From Comamonadaceae bacterium (GTDB lineage: Bacteria > Pseudomonadota > Gammaproteobacteria > Burkholderiales > Burkholderiaceae_C): a stretch of 33,147 nt of DNA. Below are positions 8,350 through 15,583 of this stretch, piece after piece. Within the stretch, counting starts at the first letter, position 1, and each line of letters starts with the position of its first letter. The stretch covers positions 1-33,147 of the forward strand of contig CANCLK010000033.1 of assembly GCA_947378785.1 (NCBI GenBank), read 5' to 3'. The translations under genes were made by a program, and so were the position numbers. The notes below the pieces were generated by a model, which saw only the letters and a list, made by a program, of their open reading frames with translations, did no database searches and was not told the DNA's origin.

Positions 8350-9876
8350 TCACATGACTGCGCCGACTTGCCAAGGCACAAACTCGTTTTGTCCATAGCC
8401 ATGCGCTTCGCTTTTGCTTTTTTCACCGGATGCGGTTGCCAGCACCCTGTCGAAAATACGCTGTCCCATCTCGGCAACGCTGCTGGTGCCGTCGATGATC
8501 TCGCCGCAATTGATGTCGATGTCGTCTTCTTGTTTTTGCCACAACGCGGAATTGGTTGACAGCTTGAGCGAGGGAGATGGCGCGCAACCGTAGGCCGAGC
8601 CGCGACCGGTGGTGAAGCAAATCAGGTTGGCACCGCCAGCAACCTGACCAGTGGCGCTGACCGGATCGAAGCCAGGCGTGTCCATGTAGACAAAGCCGTG
8701 GGCTGTCACCTTTTCGGCGTATTCGTAGACCGCTTGCAGGTTGCTGGTGCCGCCCTTGGCGACCGCACCCAGCGATTTTTCAAGGATGGTCGTCAGCCCG
8801 CCTGCCTTGTTGCCGGGTGATGGGTTGTTGTTCATTTCACCTTGGTTGATGGCGGTGTAATGCTCCCACCACTTGATGCGTTGGATCAGTTTTTCGCCGA
8901 CTTCGCGATTCACTGCGCGGCGGGTCAGCAGGTGTTCTGCCCCATAAATTTCCGGCGTCTCGCTGAGGATGGCGGAGCCGCCGTGGGCCACGAGCAGGTC
9001 GACCGCGGCGCCCAGTGCCGGGTTGGCGCTGATGCCGGAATAACCGTCGGAGCCGCCACATTGCAGCCCGATCGTGATGTGCGCAGCGCTGCAGGGTTCG
9101 CGTTTGACGGCATTGGCCTTGGGCAGCATCTCGTTGATCAGCGCGATGCCTTTGGCAACAGTCTTGCGGGTACCGCCGCTGTCTTGGATATTGAAGACGC
9201 GCAGGGTGTCGCCTTCGCGCAGACTGCTGTTGGCCAGCCAGGCTTTGATCTGATTCGCTTCACAGCCCAGCCCGACGACCAGCACCGCGGCAAAATTGGC
9301 ATGGGCCGCGTAGCCGGCCAGCGTGCGCTGCAAAATCTGCATGCCCGCGCCTTCGCTGTCCATGCCGCACCCTGTGCCGTGAGTGAGGGCGACGATGCCG
9401 TCGACCTGCGGGAAGTCTGCCAGAGCCGTTGGGTTGCTTTGACGGGAGAAGTGATCTGACATGGCGCGCGCAGCAGTGGCTGAGCAGTTGACGGTGGACA
9501 AAATGCCAATGTAGTTGCGCGTGGCAACACGGCCATCGGCACGTTTGATGCCCATGAATGTGGCCTCAAGTCGCGCCGGTTCGGCTTTGACGTCGGCACC
9601 AAAGGCGTAGTCGCGCTCAAAGTTACCCTTGTTCGGACCCAGGTCCAGATTGTGGGTATGCACATGCTCGCCGGTGGCAATCGCCTTGCTGGCAAAGCCG
9701 ATGATTTGGTTGTAGCGCCGCACCGGATCGCCAGCGGTCATTGGATGCGTGGCCACTTTGTGGCCGGCGGGGATCAGACCTTTGACGGTGATTTTTTCGA
9801 TGCTTGTACCGCCCACCAGTTGGGTGCGGGCGATCAGGACATCGTCTGAAGCGTGGAGGCGGATAAAGGGTGTCAT
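8350..9876 (-). CDS. UxaA-family (altronate/galactarate dehydratase-like) hydro-lyase
   Basis: This is a 508-residue hydro-lyase of the altronate/galactarate dehydratase family, which removes water from sugar acids to give 2-keto-3-deoxy acids. Residues 1-85 form the SAF domain (ending HVHTHNL at 71-77), and the catalytic UxaA domain follows. Conserved motifs are RNYIGIL (120-126), THGTGCGMDSEG (165-176), GLGCEANQI (202-210), CGGSDGYSG (273-281) and GCAPSP near the C-terminus; the cysteines and His are those expected to bind the metal. E. coli UxaA has a similar length. Sulfolactate sulfo-lyase (SuyAB) is related but split into two subunits, so the fused form argues for a dehydratase. It starts the minus-strand operon and is divergent from the Bug-FAH operon. 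The substrate is uncertain. Confidence 0.88.
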   Translation of the reverse strand: MTPFIRLHASDDVLIARTQLVGGTSIEKITVKGLIPAGHKVATHPMTAGDPVRRYNQIIGFASKAIATGEHVHTHNLDLGPNKGNFERDYAFGADVKAEPARLEATFMGIKRADGRVATRNYIGILSTVNCSATAARAMSDHFSRQSNPTALADFPQVDGIVALTHGTGCGMDSEGAGMQILQRTLAGYAAHANFAAVLVVGLGCEANQIKAWLANSSLREGDTLRVFNIQDSGGTRKTVAKGIALINEMLPKANAVKREPCSAAHITIGLQCGGSDGYSGISANPALGAAVDLLVAHGGSAILSETPEIYGAEHLLTRRAVNREVGEKLIQRIKWWEHYTAINQGEMNNNPSPGNKAGGLTTILEKSLGAVAKGGTSNLQAVYEYAEKVTAHGFVYMDTPGFDPVSATGQVAGGANLICFTTGRGSAYGCAPSPSLKLSTNSALWQKQEDDIDINCGEIIDGTSSVAEMGQRIFDRVLATASGEKSKSEAHGYGQNEFVPWQVGAVM

Positions 9877-10046
9877 TTATTTGAAAACCATATTGGAAAG
9901 CCAGCGCACCAAGGAAGTGACGTCAGTCATGATAGCCAAGCTGCCTAACGACAGATCGTAAGACCTGAACTTGACAGCGGCTCTTGCTGCAAATATGGGC
10001 GTGCCTCAGCCTTCGACGTGCTGAGTCTTTCATCCCGGATGGTAAA

Positions 10047-10058
10047 TTTATCGATAAA
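10047..10058. promoter_or_regulatory. Operator-like palindrome, copy 1
   Basis: TTTATCGATAAA is a perfect 12-bp palindrome about 60 bases before the Bug receptor ATG. A second copy with one change lies 28 bases downstream, and a third with two changes lies just upstream of the GntR gene at 13567. Shared sites of this kind point to control by that GntR regulator. Confidence 0.6.
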
Positions 10059-10074
10059 AACTTTAATAGATTAA

Positions 10075-10086
10075 TTTGTCGATAAA
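10075..10086. promoter_or_regulatory. Operator-like palindrome, copy 2
   Basis: TTTGTCGATAAA differs from copy 1 by a single base. The centre-to-centre distance to copy 1 is 28 bases, slightly under three helical turns. It ends 31 bases before the Bug receptor start, so binding would sit at the promoter or leader of that operon. Confidence 0.55.
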
Positions 10087-10117
10087 ATTTCAATCGCAAT
10101 AACCAAGGGGAACTCCC

Positions 10118-11068
10118 ATGAAACGCTTTGCTATTGGCCTGTTGGCCGCTTTGTCGATGGTCGGAATCTGCCACGCCGCCTTTCCTGAAAAGCCGATTCG
10201 TTTCGTGGTGGCCTTTGCGCCTGGGAGTTCAACAGACATCGTGGCCCGTTTGATTGGTGAGCAGTTGTCCGTCGCGCTGGGCCAGCCCGTGATCATCGAA
10301 AACAAGCCGGGCGCGGGGGGCAACATTGCCACGGTAGGCGTGATGAATGGGCCCTCCGACGGCTACACACTGCTGTTTCACAGCGTCGCTTACGCTGTGA
10401 ATCCAACGCTGTTCAACCATGCCGGTTATGACGCCGTGAATGATCTCCAGCCCGTGGCGATGGGCGGCTTTACGCCAAACCTGTTGTATGTGCATCCGGA
10501 CGTCAAGGCCGCCACGCTGCCCGAGTTGCTGACGCTGGCCCGGAACGGAAAGCTGGCGTATGCCTCGTCAGGTAACGGCACGACGACGCACTTGGGTGCT
10601 GAATGGCTGTTCCGTGGACTGGCCAAGGTGGACGTCACGCATGTGCCTTTTCAGCCTGCTGCAGCGACCAACGCGGTGGTCAGCGGTCAGGTGCCGATCG
10701 CCTCGACCTCGATGCCCCCCGCCGTGCCATTTGCCAAAACCGGCAAGGTACGTCCGATTGCCGTCATGTCCCTGAAGCGCAGTCCAGCTCTGCCCGATGT
10801 GCCGACGGTGGCAGAGCTCGGCTACAAAGACTTCGAAGCCAACACGTGGTTTGCCGTCTTCGCACCCAACAAAACACCACCTGCTGTTCTCGATTTTCTG
10901 AACAGCGAAATCAACAAAGCATTGGGCGCTAAGTCCTTGCAAGACCGCTTTGAAACACTGTCCCTCGAGGCCATTCGCATGGATCGCCCGACGCTGCGGC
11001 GTTACGTCGAAAGCGAAGTGGGTAAGTGGGGCCGACTCGTCAAAGATCTCAAAATCCAGGTTCAGTGA
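10118..11068 (+). CDS. Bug-family TTT solute receptor (island A)
   Basis: This is a 316-residue periplasmic binding protein of the Bug (Bordetella uptake gene) family, the receptor of tripartite tricarboxylate transporters. A Sec signal (MKRFAIGLLAALSMVGICHA) is followed by a cleavage site before AFPEKP. The mature part shows the family motifs: PIRFVVAFAPGSSTDIVARL, the VIIENKPGAGGNIA loop and a late PTVAELGYKDFEANTW. The Shine-Dalgarno sequence AAGGGG at 10105-10110 is seven bases before the ATG. It is the first gene of a rightward operon with two FAH-family genes. Bug receptors bind carboxylates such as citrate, dicarboxylates or aromatic acids; the ligand here is unknown. No TctA or TctB gene is in the window. 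Confidence 0.93.
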   Translation: MKRFAIGLLAALSMVGICHAAFPEKPIRFVVAFAPGSSTDIVARLIGEQLSVALGQPVIIENKPGAGGNIATVGVMNGPSDGYTLLFHSVAYAVNPTLFNHAGYDAVNDLQPVAMGGFTPNLLYVHPDVKAATLPELLTLARNGKLAYASSGNGTTTHLGAEWLFRGLAKVDVTHVPFQPAAATNAVVSGQVPIASTSMPPAVPFAKTGKVRPIAVMSLKRSPALPDVPTVAELGYKDFEANTWFAVFAPNKTPPAVLDFLNSEINKALGAKSLQDRFETLSLEAIRMDRPTLRRYVESEVGKWGRLVKDLKIQVQ

Positions 11069-11098
11069 ACCTTCTTATTCATAGAAAAAGGAAATGCA

Positions 11099-11962
11099 AT
11101 GCGTTTTGTAAGTTACCGCGCCGGTGTGACCCCAGGCTGGGGTGTTTTAGTTGGCGCAGAGGGCGTTGTTGACAGTCGTCAACTCGGCCAAGCGCTGCCA
11201 TCGACCCTGCGCGAATTCATCGCCTTGTCGGCGACGCAGCCCGGCTTGTTAGCCGACGTGAACACGCGTGCTGCGGCCGCCAAGCCAACCCGGCTTGACG
11301 CGGTCACGTTGGCGCCCTGCATACCGCAGCCCGGCAAGATCATTTGCCTCGGTGTGAATTATCACGACCATGCCAAAGAGGGCGGCAACGCGATCGCTGA
11401 CTACCCAGCTTTCTTTTTGCGCTGTGAAACCTCGCTGCTGGCCCACGGTGCGCCCTTGCAGGTGCCGGCTATTTCAGACAAGCTCGACTTCGAAGCCGAG
11501 TTGGCCGTGGTGATTGGCCAGCGAACACGATTTGTCTCCGAAGCGGATGCGCTGAAAGCGGTGTTTGGCTATGCCTGTTTCAACGACGCCAGCCTGCGCG
11601 ACTACCAGCGCCGCACCACCCAGTGGACGATTGGCAAGAACTTTGATGCCACCGGTGGCTTTGGCCCGAGTTTGGTGACGTCCGATGAACTGCCGCCTGG
11701 TTGCACCGGTTTGCGTATTCAGTCGATTCTGAACGGCAAGGTCATGCAAGACGCCAACACCACGGACATGGTGTTTGGCGTGGCTCGCACGATTTCGCTG
11801 CTGTCTGAAGCCATGACACTCGAACCCGGTGACGTGCTGGTGATGGGCACGCCCGGCGGTGTGGGCTATGCGCGTACGCCGCCGGTGTGGATGAAAGCCG
11901 GCGATACCATTGAGATTGATATCGAGGGTGTTGGTATTTTGTCAAATCCGGTCACCGCATGA
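11099..11962 (+). CDS. Fumarylacetoacetate hydrolase family protein (cytosolic)
   Basis: This 287-residue enzyme belongs to the FAH superfamily, metal-dependent enzymes that hydrolyse, decarboxylate or isomerise acylpyruvates and 2,4-diketo acids. The FAH core starts at IICLGVNYHDHAKE (81-94). The metal ligands are the EAE pair Glu132/Glu134 and Asp163, and IGKNFDATGGFGP (178-190) is the conserved active-site stretch. The last part GDVLVMGTPGGVGYAR is also typical. AAGGAA at 11088-11093 is five bases before the ATG. There is no signal peptide. Within this operon it could hydrolyse a 2,4-diketo-3-deoxy acid formed by the UxaA-like and Ldh-like enzymes, as 2,4-diketo-3-deoxy-L-fuconate or -rhamnonate hydrolases do; this is inference. 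Confidence 0.92.
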   Translation: MRFVSYRAGVTPGWGVLVGAEGVVDSRQLGQALPSTLREFIALSATQPGLLADVNTRAAAAKPTRLDAVTLAPCIPQPGKIICLGVNYHDHAKEGGNAIADYPAFFLRCETSLLAHGAPLQVPAISDKLDFEAELAVVIGQRTRFVSEADALKAVFGYACFNDASLRDYQRRTTQWTIGKNFDATGGFGPSLVTSDELPPGCTGLRIQSILNGKVMQDANTTDMVFGVARTISLLSEAMTLEPGDVLVMGTPGGVGYARTPPVWMKAGDTIEIDIEGVGILSNPVTA

Positions 11963-12028
11963 CAAACGGGGTCAAAATCCGGGTGGCATCTAGACAACTA
12001 AATAACTACCTATAACTGGGAGACTTTT

Positions 12029-12814
12029 ATGCAACGCCGACAAATATTTCAAACCGCGACGACCTTAGGCTTAGGCGCTCTTGCGGGCTGCGCCTTACCC
12101 GGCAATGCCACCCAGCAGGCCAAAACCCCGTTTGACGTGCCCGCCACCTATGTGCCCATCGTCGGTTCCGATATGGTGTTTCCAGTGCGCCGGATTTACT
12201 GCATTGGCCGCAACTACGCGGCGCACGCACGCGAGATGGGCTCCGACCCAACACGTGAGCCACCGTTCTTTTTTCAAAAGCCAACAGACGCCATTCAGAA
12301 CGTCGCACCAGGGACGGTGGCTGATCATCCCTACCCGACGCTGACGAAGAACTACCACTATGAAGTCGAACTCGTAGCGGCGCTGAACAAGGGCGGTCGC
12401 AACATCCCGATAGCGCGTGCGCTGGAGCACGTGTACGCCTACGGCCTCGGTTTGGACATGACGCGGCGTGATTTACAGCGTGCTTTGGGCGACGAGAAAA
12501 AACCGTGGGAGATCGGCAAGAGTTTTGACCGCTCAGCGCCCATTGGTCCGCTGCACCTGGCAACCCAGACCGGGCCTTTCACCCAAGGCAGTATCTGGCT
12601 GAAAGTGAATGGCCAGATCAAGCAAAACGCGAATCTGAAGCAAATGATCTGGAGCGTGGCTGAGCAAATCAGCAAACTGTCAGAGGCGTTTGAGTTGATG
12701 CCCGGCGACATCATTTATTCGGGCACGCCAGAGAACGTTGGGCCGGTGGTGCGTGGCGATGTCATCGATTGCCACATCGATGGTTTGCCCAACCTGAGTA
12801 TCAAGATCGTCTAA
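12029..12814 (+). CDS. FAH-family enzyme with a lipoprotein/Tat-type signal (predicted exported)
   Basis: The protein (261 residues) has an FAH-family catalytic domain resembling fumarylpyruvate hydrolase: FPVRRIYCIGRNYAAHAREMG (from 51), metal ligands Glu112, Glu114 and Asp143, and the IGKSFD segment (162-167). Unusually, it starts with RRQIF at 3-7, a hydrophobic Gly/Ala stretch and the lipobox LAGC (18-21). It should therefore be exported, possibly by Tat, and lipid-anchored at Cys21. Known FAH enzymes work in the cytoplasm. The start is well supported: GGGAGA at 12018-12023 is five bases before the ATG, and the signal is in frame with the whole domain. It lies 66 bases after the first FAH gene in the same operon. 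Confidence 0.88.
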   Translation: MQRRQIFQTATTLGLGALAGCALPGNATQQAKTPFDVPATYVPIVGSDMVFPVRRIYCIGRNYAAHAREMGSDPTREPPFFFQKPTDAIQNVAPGTVADHPYPTLTKNYHYEVELVAALNKGGRNIPIARALEHVYAYGLGLDMTRRDLQRALGDEKKPWEIGKSFDRSAPIGPLHLATQTGPFTQGSIWLKVNGQIKQNANLKQMIWSVAEQISKLSEAFELMPGDIIYSGTPENVGPVVRGDVIDCHIDGLPNLSIKIV

Positions 12815-12853
12815 AAGACGGGCTGAAATGAGGCTACACCGGTTGCGTCAAGG

Positions 12854-13567
12854 TCAGTCGGTGTGGCCACCTTCTTTGGCTTGACTTGCGACGAATGTGG
12901 CTGTGCGGGTGTAGTGCTTGACCAGCAGTTTGACGGCGTCATCCGCCTTGCCTGCGATAGAGGCTTCAAAAATAGCCACATGCTCGGTGTGCTCGTTACG
13001 TGAGCTGAAGCTTTGGCCGGCTGCCACCTGACGGAATCGGTAGGCTTCATCCGCCAAATTGTCGCAAAAACTTCGCATCCAGCGTGAAGGGCAGCGCGTC
13101 AACAATACCTTGTGAAACGCCCGGTGCAAGGCCTCCCATTCGGGGTTGGGGATGTATACGTCTTGCGCCAGCGACCTTGGCGTGCGGGAGAGTTGGTGAA
13201 CCAGCAGCACCAGTTCATGTTCCCATGCCGTGTCGCGAGCGTTGATGGATTCGCGCAAGGCCAGACTTTCGATTTGCGCTCGGCTATGGGTCAGGATGGG
13301 CAACTCATCCCATTTCAGGGCGGTCACATTGAAGCCGCGTTGTTCGGTGCGATCCACTAAACCTTCGGCTGACAAGCGACTGAGCGCTTCCCGCAGCGGA
13401 CTGGCCCCGACGTCGTAACGCTGGCACATGGCCTCAACCCGTAGTTTGCTGCCGGGTTCCAAAATGCCGTGCGTGATGTCAGCGCGCAATTGCTCATAAA
13501 CAGCGCTGGCACGGGTGGTGCCGACGCTGCCGTCGGTGGAAGGTGGGAGAGGGGACTTGCGCGCCAT
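12854..13567 (-). CDS. GntR-family regulator (FadR/FCD subfamily)
   Basis: This 237-residue regulator has an N-terminal GntR winged helix (about residues 20-90; GASPLREALSRLSAEGLV is the recognition region) and a C-terminal all-helical FCD domain. The FCD metal and ligand histidines are visible in ALHRAFHKVLL and NEHTEHVAIFEA. FCD regulators usually repress catabolic operons until a carboxylate ligand binds. It is convergent with the exported FAH gene and 39 bases away. A TTTATCGATTCA site lies 20-31 bases upstream of its ATG and matches the two palindromes in front of the Bug-FAH operon. That supports autoregulation and control of island A. Confidence 0.92.
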   Translation of the reverse strand: MARKSPLPPSTDGSVGTTRASAVYEQLRADITHGILEPGSKLRVEAMCQRYDVGASPLREALSRLSAEGLVDRTEQRGFNVTALKWDELPILTHSRAQIESLALRESINARDTAWEHELVLLVHQLSRTPRSLAQDVYIPNPEWEALHRAFHKVLLTRCPSRWMRSFCDNLADEAYRFRQVAAGQSFSSRNEHTEHVAIFEASIAGKADDAVKLLVKHYTRTATFVASQAKEGGHTD

Positions 13568-13586
13568 AAGGTCGTTTGGTGGCCGA

Positions 13587-13598
13587 TTTATCGATTCA
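13587..13598. promoter_or_regulatory. Operator-like site upstream of gntR, copy 3
   Basis: TTTATCGATTCA matches the perfect palindrome at 10047 in 10 of 12 positions. It lies directly in front of the GntR gene on the opposite strand, a position expected for autorepression. Confidence 0.5.
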
Positions 13599-13633
13599 TT
13601 TCAAGTTTATCCCAGCGGCAACTTGCATCAGGG

Positions 13634-13738
13634 TTTGCCGGCAGTCAGGTGGTTCTTAAAAGTGAAATTCAAATAATTTGAACTATGCCGGCAAAAAGGT
13701 TCAACTGTGCATGGGTCTCCACCCGCTAAAGTTGCGGG
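13634..13738. promoter_or_regulatory. Palindrome-rich promoter region of the pirin-doxX-wrbA operon
   Basis: The stretch between gntR and the pirin gene holds several nested symmetries. TTTGCCGGCA (13634-13643) is the inverse of TGCCGGCAAA (13686-13695). Between them lies a perfect 15-bp palindrome TTCAAATAATTTGAA (13668-13682), and a third arm GTTCAA is at 13699-13704. A small hairpin, CCCGC (13722-13726) and GCGGG (13734-13738), comes just before the Shine-Dalgarno sequence. This layout is typical of a regulator binding region, possibly for a LysR-type or stress regulator that is not in the window. Confidence 0.5.
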
Positions 13739-13759
13739 CTTACATTGAAAGGATTTGAC

Positions 13760-14461
13760 ATGTTGACCTTGCGACTTTCTTCTGAACGCGGCTACGCTGA
13801 CCATGGTTGGCTCAAGTCTTACCATTCGTTTTCCTTCGCGGGTTATCACGACCCGGCGCACATGGGCTTTGGCAATTTACGCGTCATCAATGAAGACCGC
13901 ATTGCGCCGGGCACCGGTTTTGGCACGCACAGTCACCGTGACATGGAAATCATCAGCTACGTGATGAGCGGTGCTATCGGCCACAAAGACAACATCGGCA
14001 ACGGCGCGTCGATTCCGCCGGGCGACGTGCAGCGCATGAGCGCTGGCAGCGGCATTTCGCACAGCGAGTTCAACCATTCGCAAGATTCCGTCACGCATTT
14101 TTTGCAGATATGGATTCAACCCAACGTCACTGGCATTGCCCCCGGCTATGAGCAGAAAAGTTTTGCAGACGCAGACAAGCGCGGCAAACTGCGCTTGGTG
14201 GCCTCACCCGATGGTGCTGCTGGCTCCGTCACTGTCCATGCTGATGCGCGCTTGTACGCGGGACTGTTTGACGGCAACGAAGAAGCCCGCCTGGTACTCG
14301 ACCCAAAGCGCAAAGTCTATGTTCAATTGATTCGCGGTGAACTCCAAGTCAATGGCCAGTTGCTGAAGGCTGGCGACGCGGCCAAGCTCGAAGTAGAGAG
14401 CGCCTTGCACCTGACAAACGGCCAAGATGCCGAAGTGCTGGTGTTTGATTTGAGCGCCTGA
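13760..14461 (+). CDS. Pirin-family bicupin protein
   Basis: This 233-residue protein is a pirin. The N-terminal cupin carries the complete iron site His57, His59, His101 and Glu103 (motifs GTHSHRDME and GISHSEFNH), matching human pirin His56, His58, His101 and Glu103. The C-terminal cupin lacks metal ligands, as usual. Bacterial pirins are cytosolic and some have quercetin dioxygenase activity; others interact with central metabolic enzymes. The ATG at 13760 was chosen because AAAGGA (13748-13753) lies six bases before it, and the family begins MLTLR. It is followed by DoxX and WrbA-like genes; this trio is common in Betaproteobacteria and is usually linked to electrophile or quinone stress. 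Confidence 0.95.
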   Translation: MLTLRLSSERGYADHGWLKSYHSFSFAGYHDPAHMGFGNLRVINEDRIAPGTGFGTHSHRDMEIISYVMSGAIGHKDNIGNGASIPPGDVQRMSAGSGISHSEFNHSQDSVTHFLQIWIQPNVTGIAPGYEQKSFADADKRGKLRLVASPDGAAGSVTVHADARLYAGLFDGNEEARLVLDPKRKVYVQLIRGELQVNGQLLKAGDAAKLEVESALHLTNGQDAEVLVFDLSA

Positions 14462-14523
14462 GCGCCCCCCTATTTTTAGTTTCTGTTCTCTTTGTTATTT
14501 TTATCTTTGAAAGAATGAGTTTC

Positions 14524-14934
14524 ATGTTTACCTCCTTGCAAAATCCGCTGTCCTTGATTGGCCGTGCCCTGATCGCCTTGCTGTTTATTCCCGCCGGCTT
14601 TGCCAAAATTGGCGGTTTCGTGGGTACCGCGGCTTACATCGGCAGCATGGGCGTGCCTCTCCCGGAGGTCGCTGCGGCCATTGCGATTGCCGTTGAACTC
14701 GGCCTCGGCATCTTGCTTTTGGTTGGTTTTCAAACCCGCTGGGCGGCGTTGCTCATCGCCATCTTCACTGTAGTGATCACTGTCATCTTTCATAAGTTCT
14801 GGGGCATTCCCGCTGAGATGGTGATGTCGCAGCAACAAGCTTTTTTCAAGAACATCGGTGTTGTCGGCGGCTTGTTGACCATTGCTGCTTGGGGCGCTGG
14901 CGCCTGGAGCGTTGACGCCAAATTCAACAAATAA
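14524..14934 (+). CDS. DoxX-family membrane protein
   Basis: This is a small integral membrane protein of the DoxX family, 136 residues with four predicted transmembrane segments (about 10-32, 45-65, 70-90 and 105-125). The motif LIGRALIALLFIPAGFAKIGGF is typical of the family. DoxX-like proteins are found in respiratory or redox-stress contexts, but their biochemical role is poorly defined. The start at 14524 is favoured because GAAAGA at 14509-14514 is nine bases before it, while the ATG at 14515 directly abuts that motif. It lies in the pirin operon. Confidence 0.9.
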   Translation: MFTSLQNPLSLIGRALIALLFIPAGFAKIGGFVGTAAYIGSMGVPLPEVAAAIAIAVELGLGILLLVGFQTRWAALLIAIFTVVITVIFHKFWGIPAEMVMSQQQAFFKNIGVVGGLLTIAAWGAGAWSVDAKFNK

Positions 14935-14945
14935 AGACACTCAAA

Positions 14946-15497
14946 ATGACGAAAATAGCGGTTGTATTTCACTCCGGCTACGGCCACACACAACGCATGG
15001 CGCAAGCCGTTGCAGACGGCGCTGGCGCTGAATTGGTGGCCATTGATGCCGATGGTAATTTGCCCGAGGGCGGATGGGAAACCTTGGCTGCCGCCAGCGC
15101 CATCATCATGGGTTCGCCAACCTACATGGGCAACGTGAGCTGGCAGTTCAAAAAATTTGCAGATGCCAGTTCCAAGCCGTGGTTTACGCAGGCTTGGAAA
15201 GACAAGCTGTTTGCCGGTTTCACGAACAGCGCCTCCATGAACGGCGACAAGGCCTCAACACTTAATTATTTGTGCACGCTGGCGATGCAACACGGCGGCA
15301 TCTGGATCAGCCAAGGCCTCTTGCCCAGTAACAGCAAGGCGGCCGAGCGCAATGACCCCAACTATTTGGGTTCGTCGATGGGGGCCATGGCGCAGTCGCC
15401 ATCAGACGCCGGTGCCAGCGAGATGCTTCCGGGCGACTTGACCAACGCCCGAGCGTTTGGTCAGCGCGTGGCTGAAGTCGTGGCGCGCTTCAAGTAA
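14946..15497 (+). CDS. WrbA-like flavodoxin-family NAD(P)H:quinone oxidoreductase
   Basis: The 183-residue product has a flavodoxin-like fold with an FMN phosphate-binding loop, HSGYGHTQRMA at residues 9-19, and the second FMN loop GSPTYMGNVSWQFK. GFTNSASMNGDKASTL completes the flavin site. Enzymes of this group reduce quinones by two electrons, avoiding semiquinone radicals, in the cytosol. It is shorter than E. coli WrbA (198 residues) and lacks part of the insertion, so the symbol is not assigned. The start is 11 bases after doxX. Together with pirin and DoxX it suggests an operon for quinone or electrophile detoxification. Confidence 0.9.
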   Translation: MTKIAVVFHSGYGHTQRMAQAVADGAGAELVAIDADGNLPEGGWETLAAASAIIMGSPTYMGNVSWQFKKFADASSKPWFTQAWKDKLFAGFTNSASMNGDKASTLNYLCTLAMQHGGIWISQGLLPSNSKAAERNDPNYLGSSMGAMAQSPSDAGASEMLPGDLTNARAFGQRVAEVVARFK

Positions 15498-15513
15498 GCA
15501 AGGTGGCCGCATT

Positions 15514-15544
15514 GCAAAGCAAAGGCGCAACGTCTTTGTTTTGC
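15514..15544. terminator. Stem-loop after the wrbA-like gene (possible terminator)
   Basis: GCAAAGCAAAG (15514-15524) can pair with CTTTGTTTTGC (15534-15544) over 11 base pairs, with one G-U wobble and a nine-base loop. It lies 17 bases after the stop codon. There is no run of T after the stem, so an intrinsic terminator is only possible; it may be a processing or attenuation structure instead. Confidence 0.35.
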
Positions 15545-15583
15545 GCTTGTCGTAGGGGGTAACAGCCGCGTTTAAGATCAGCC

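Larger units (their letters stand above)
9877..10117. promoter_or_regulatory. Divergent promoter region between the uxaA-like operon and the Bug-FAH operon
   Basis: This 241-base region has no gene. It holds two operator-like elements (10047-10058 and 10075-10086). It also has a possible -35 box TTGACA at 9971-9976 with a weak -10 TATGGG at 9994-9999 at 17-base spacing, pointing right. A 6-bp stem (CTCAGC 10005-10010, GCTGAG 10020-10025) lies between the possible promoter and the operators. The start for the leftward operon could not be recognised. Confidence 0.5.

Noticed and set aside
8350..9876. Sulfolactate sulfo-lyase (SuyAB) with the Ldh-like gene as sulfolactate dehydrogenase
   Set aside because: SuyA and SuyB are separate subunits, while this protein has the fused SAF plus catalytic domains of altronate-type dehydratases; no sulfite exporter or other sulfonate gene is near.
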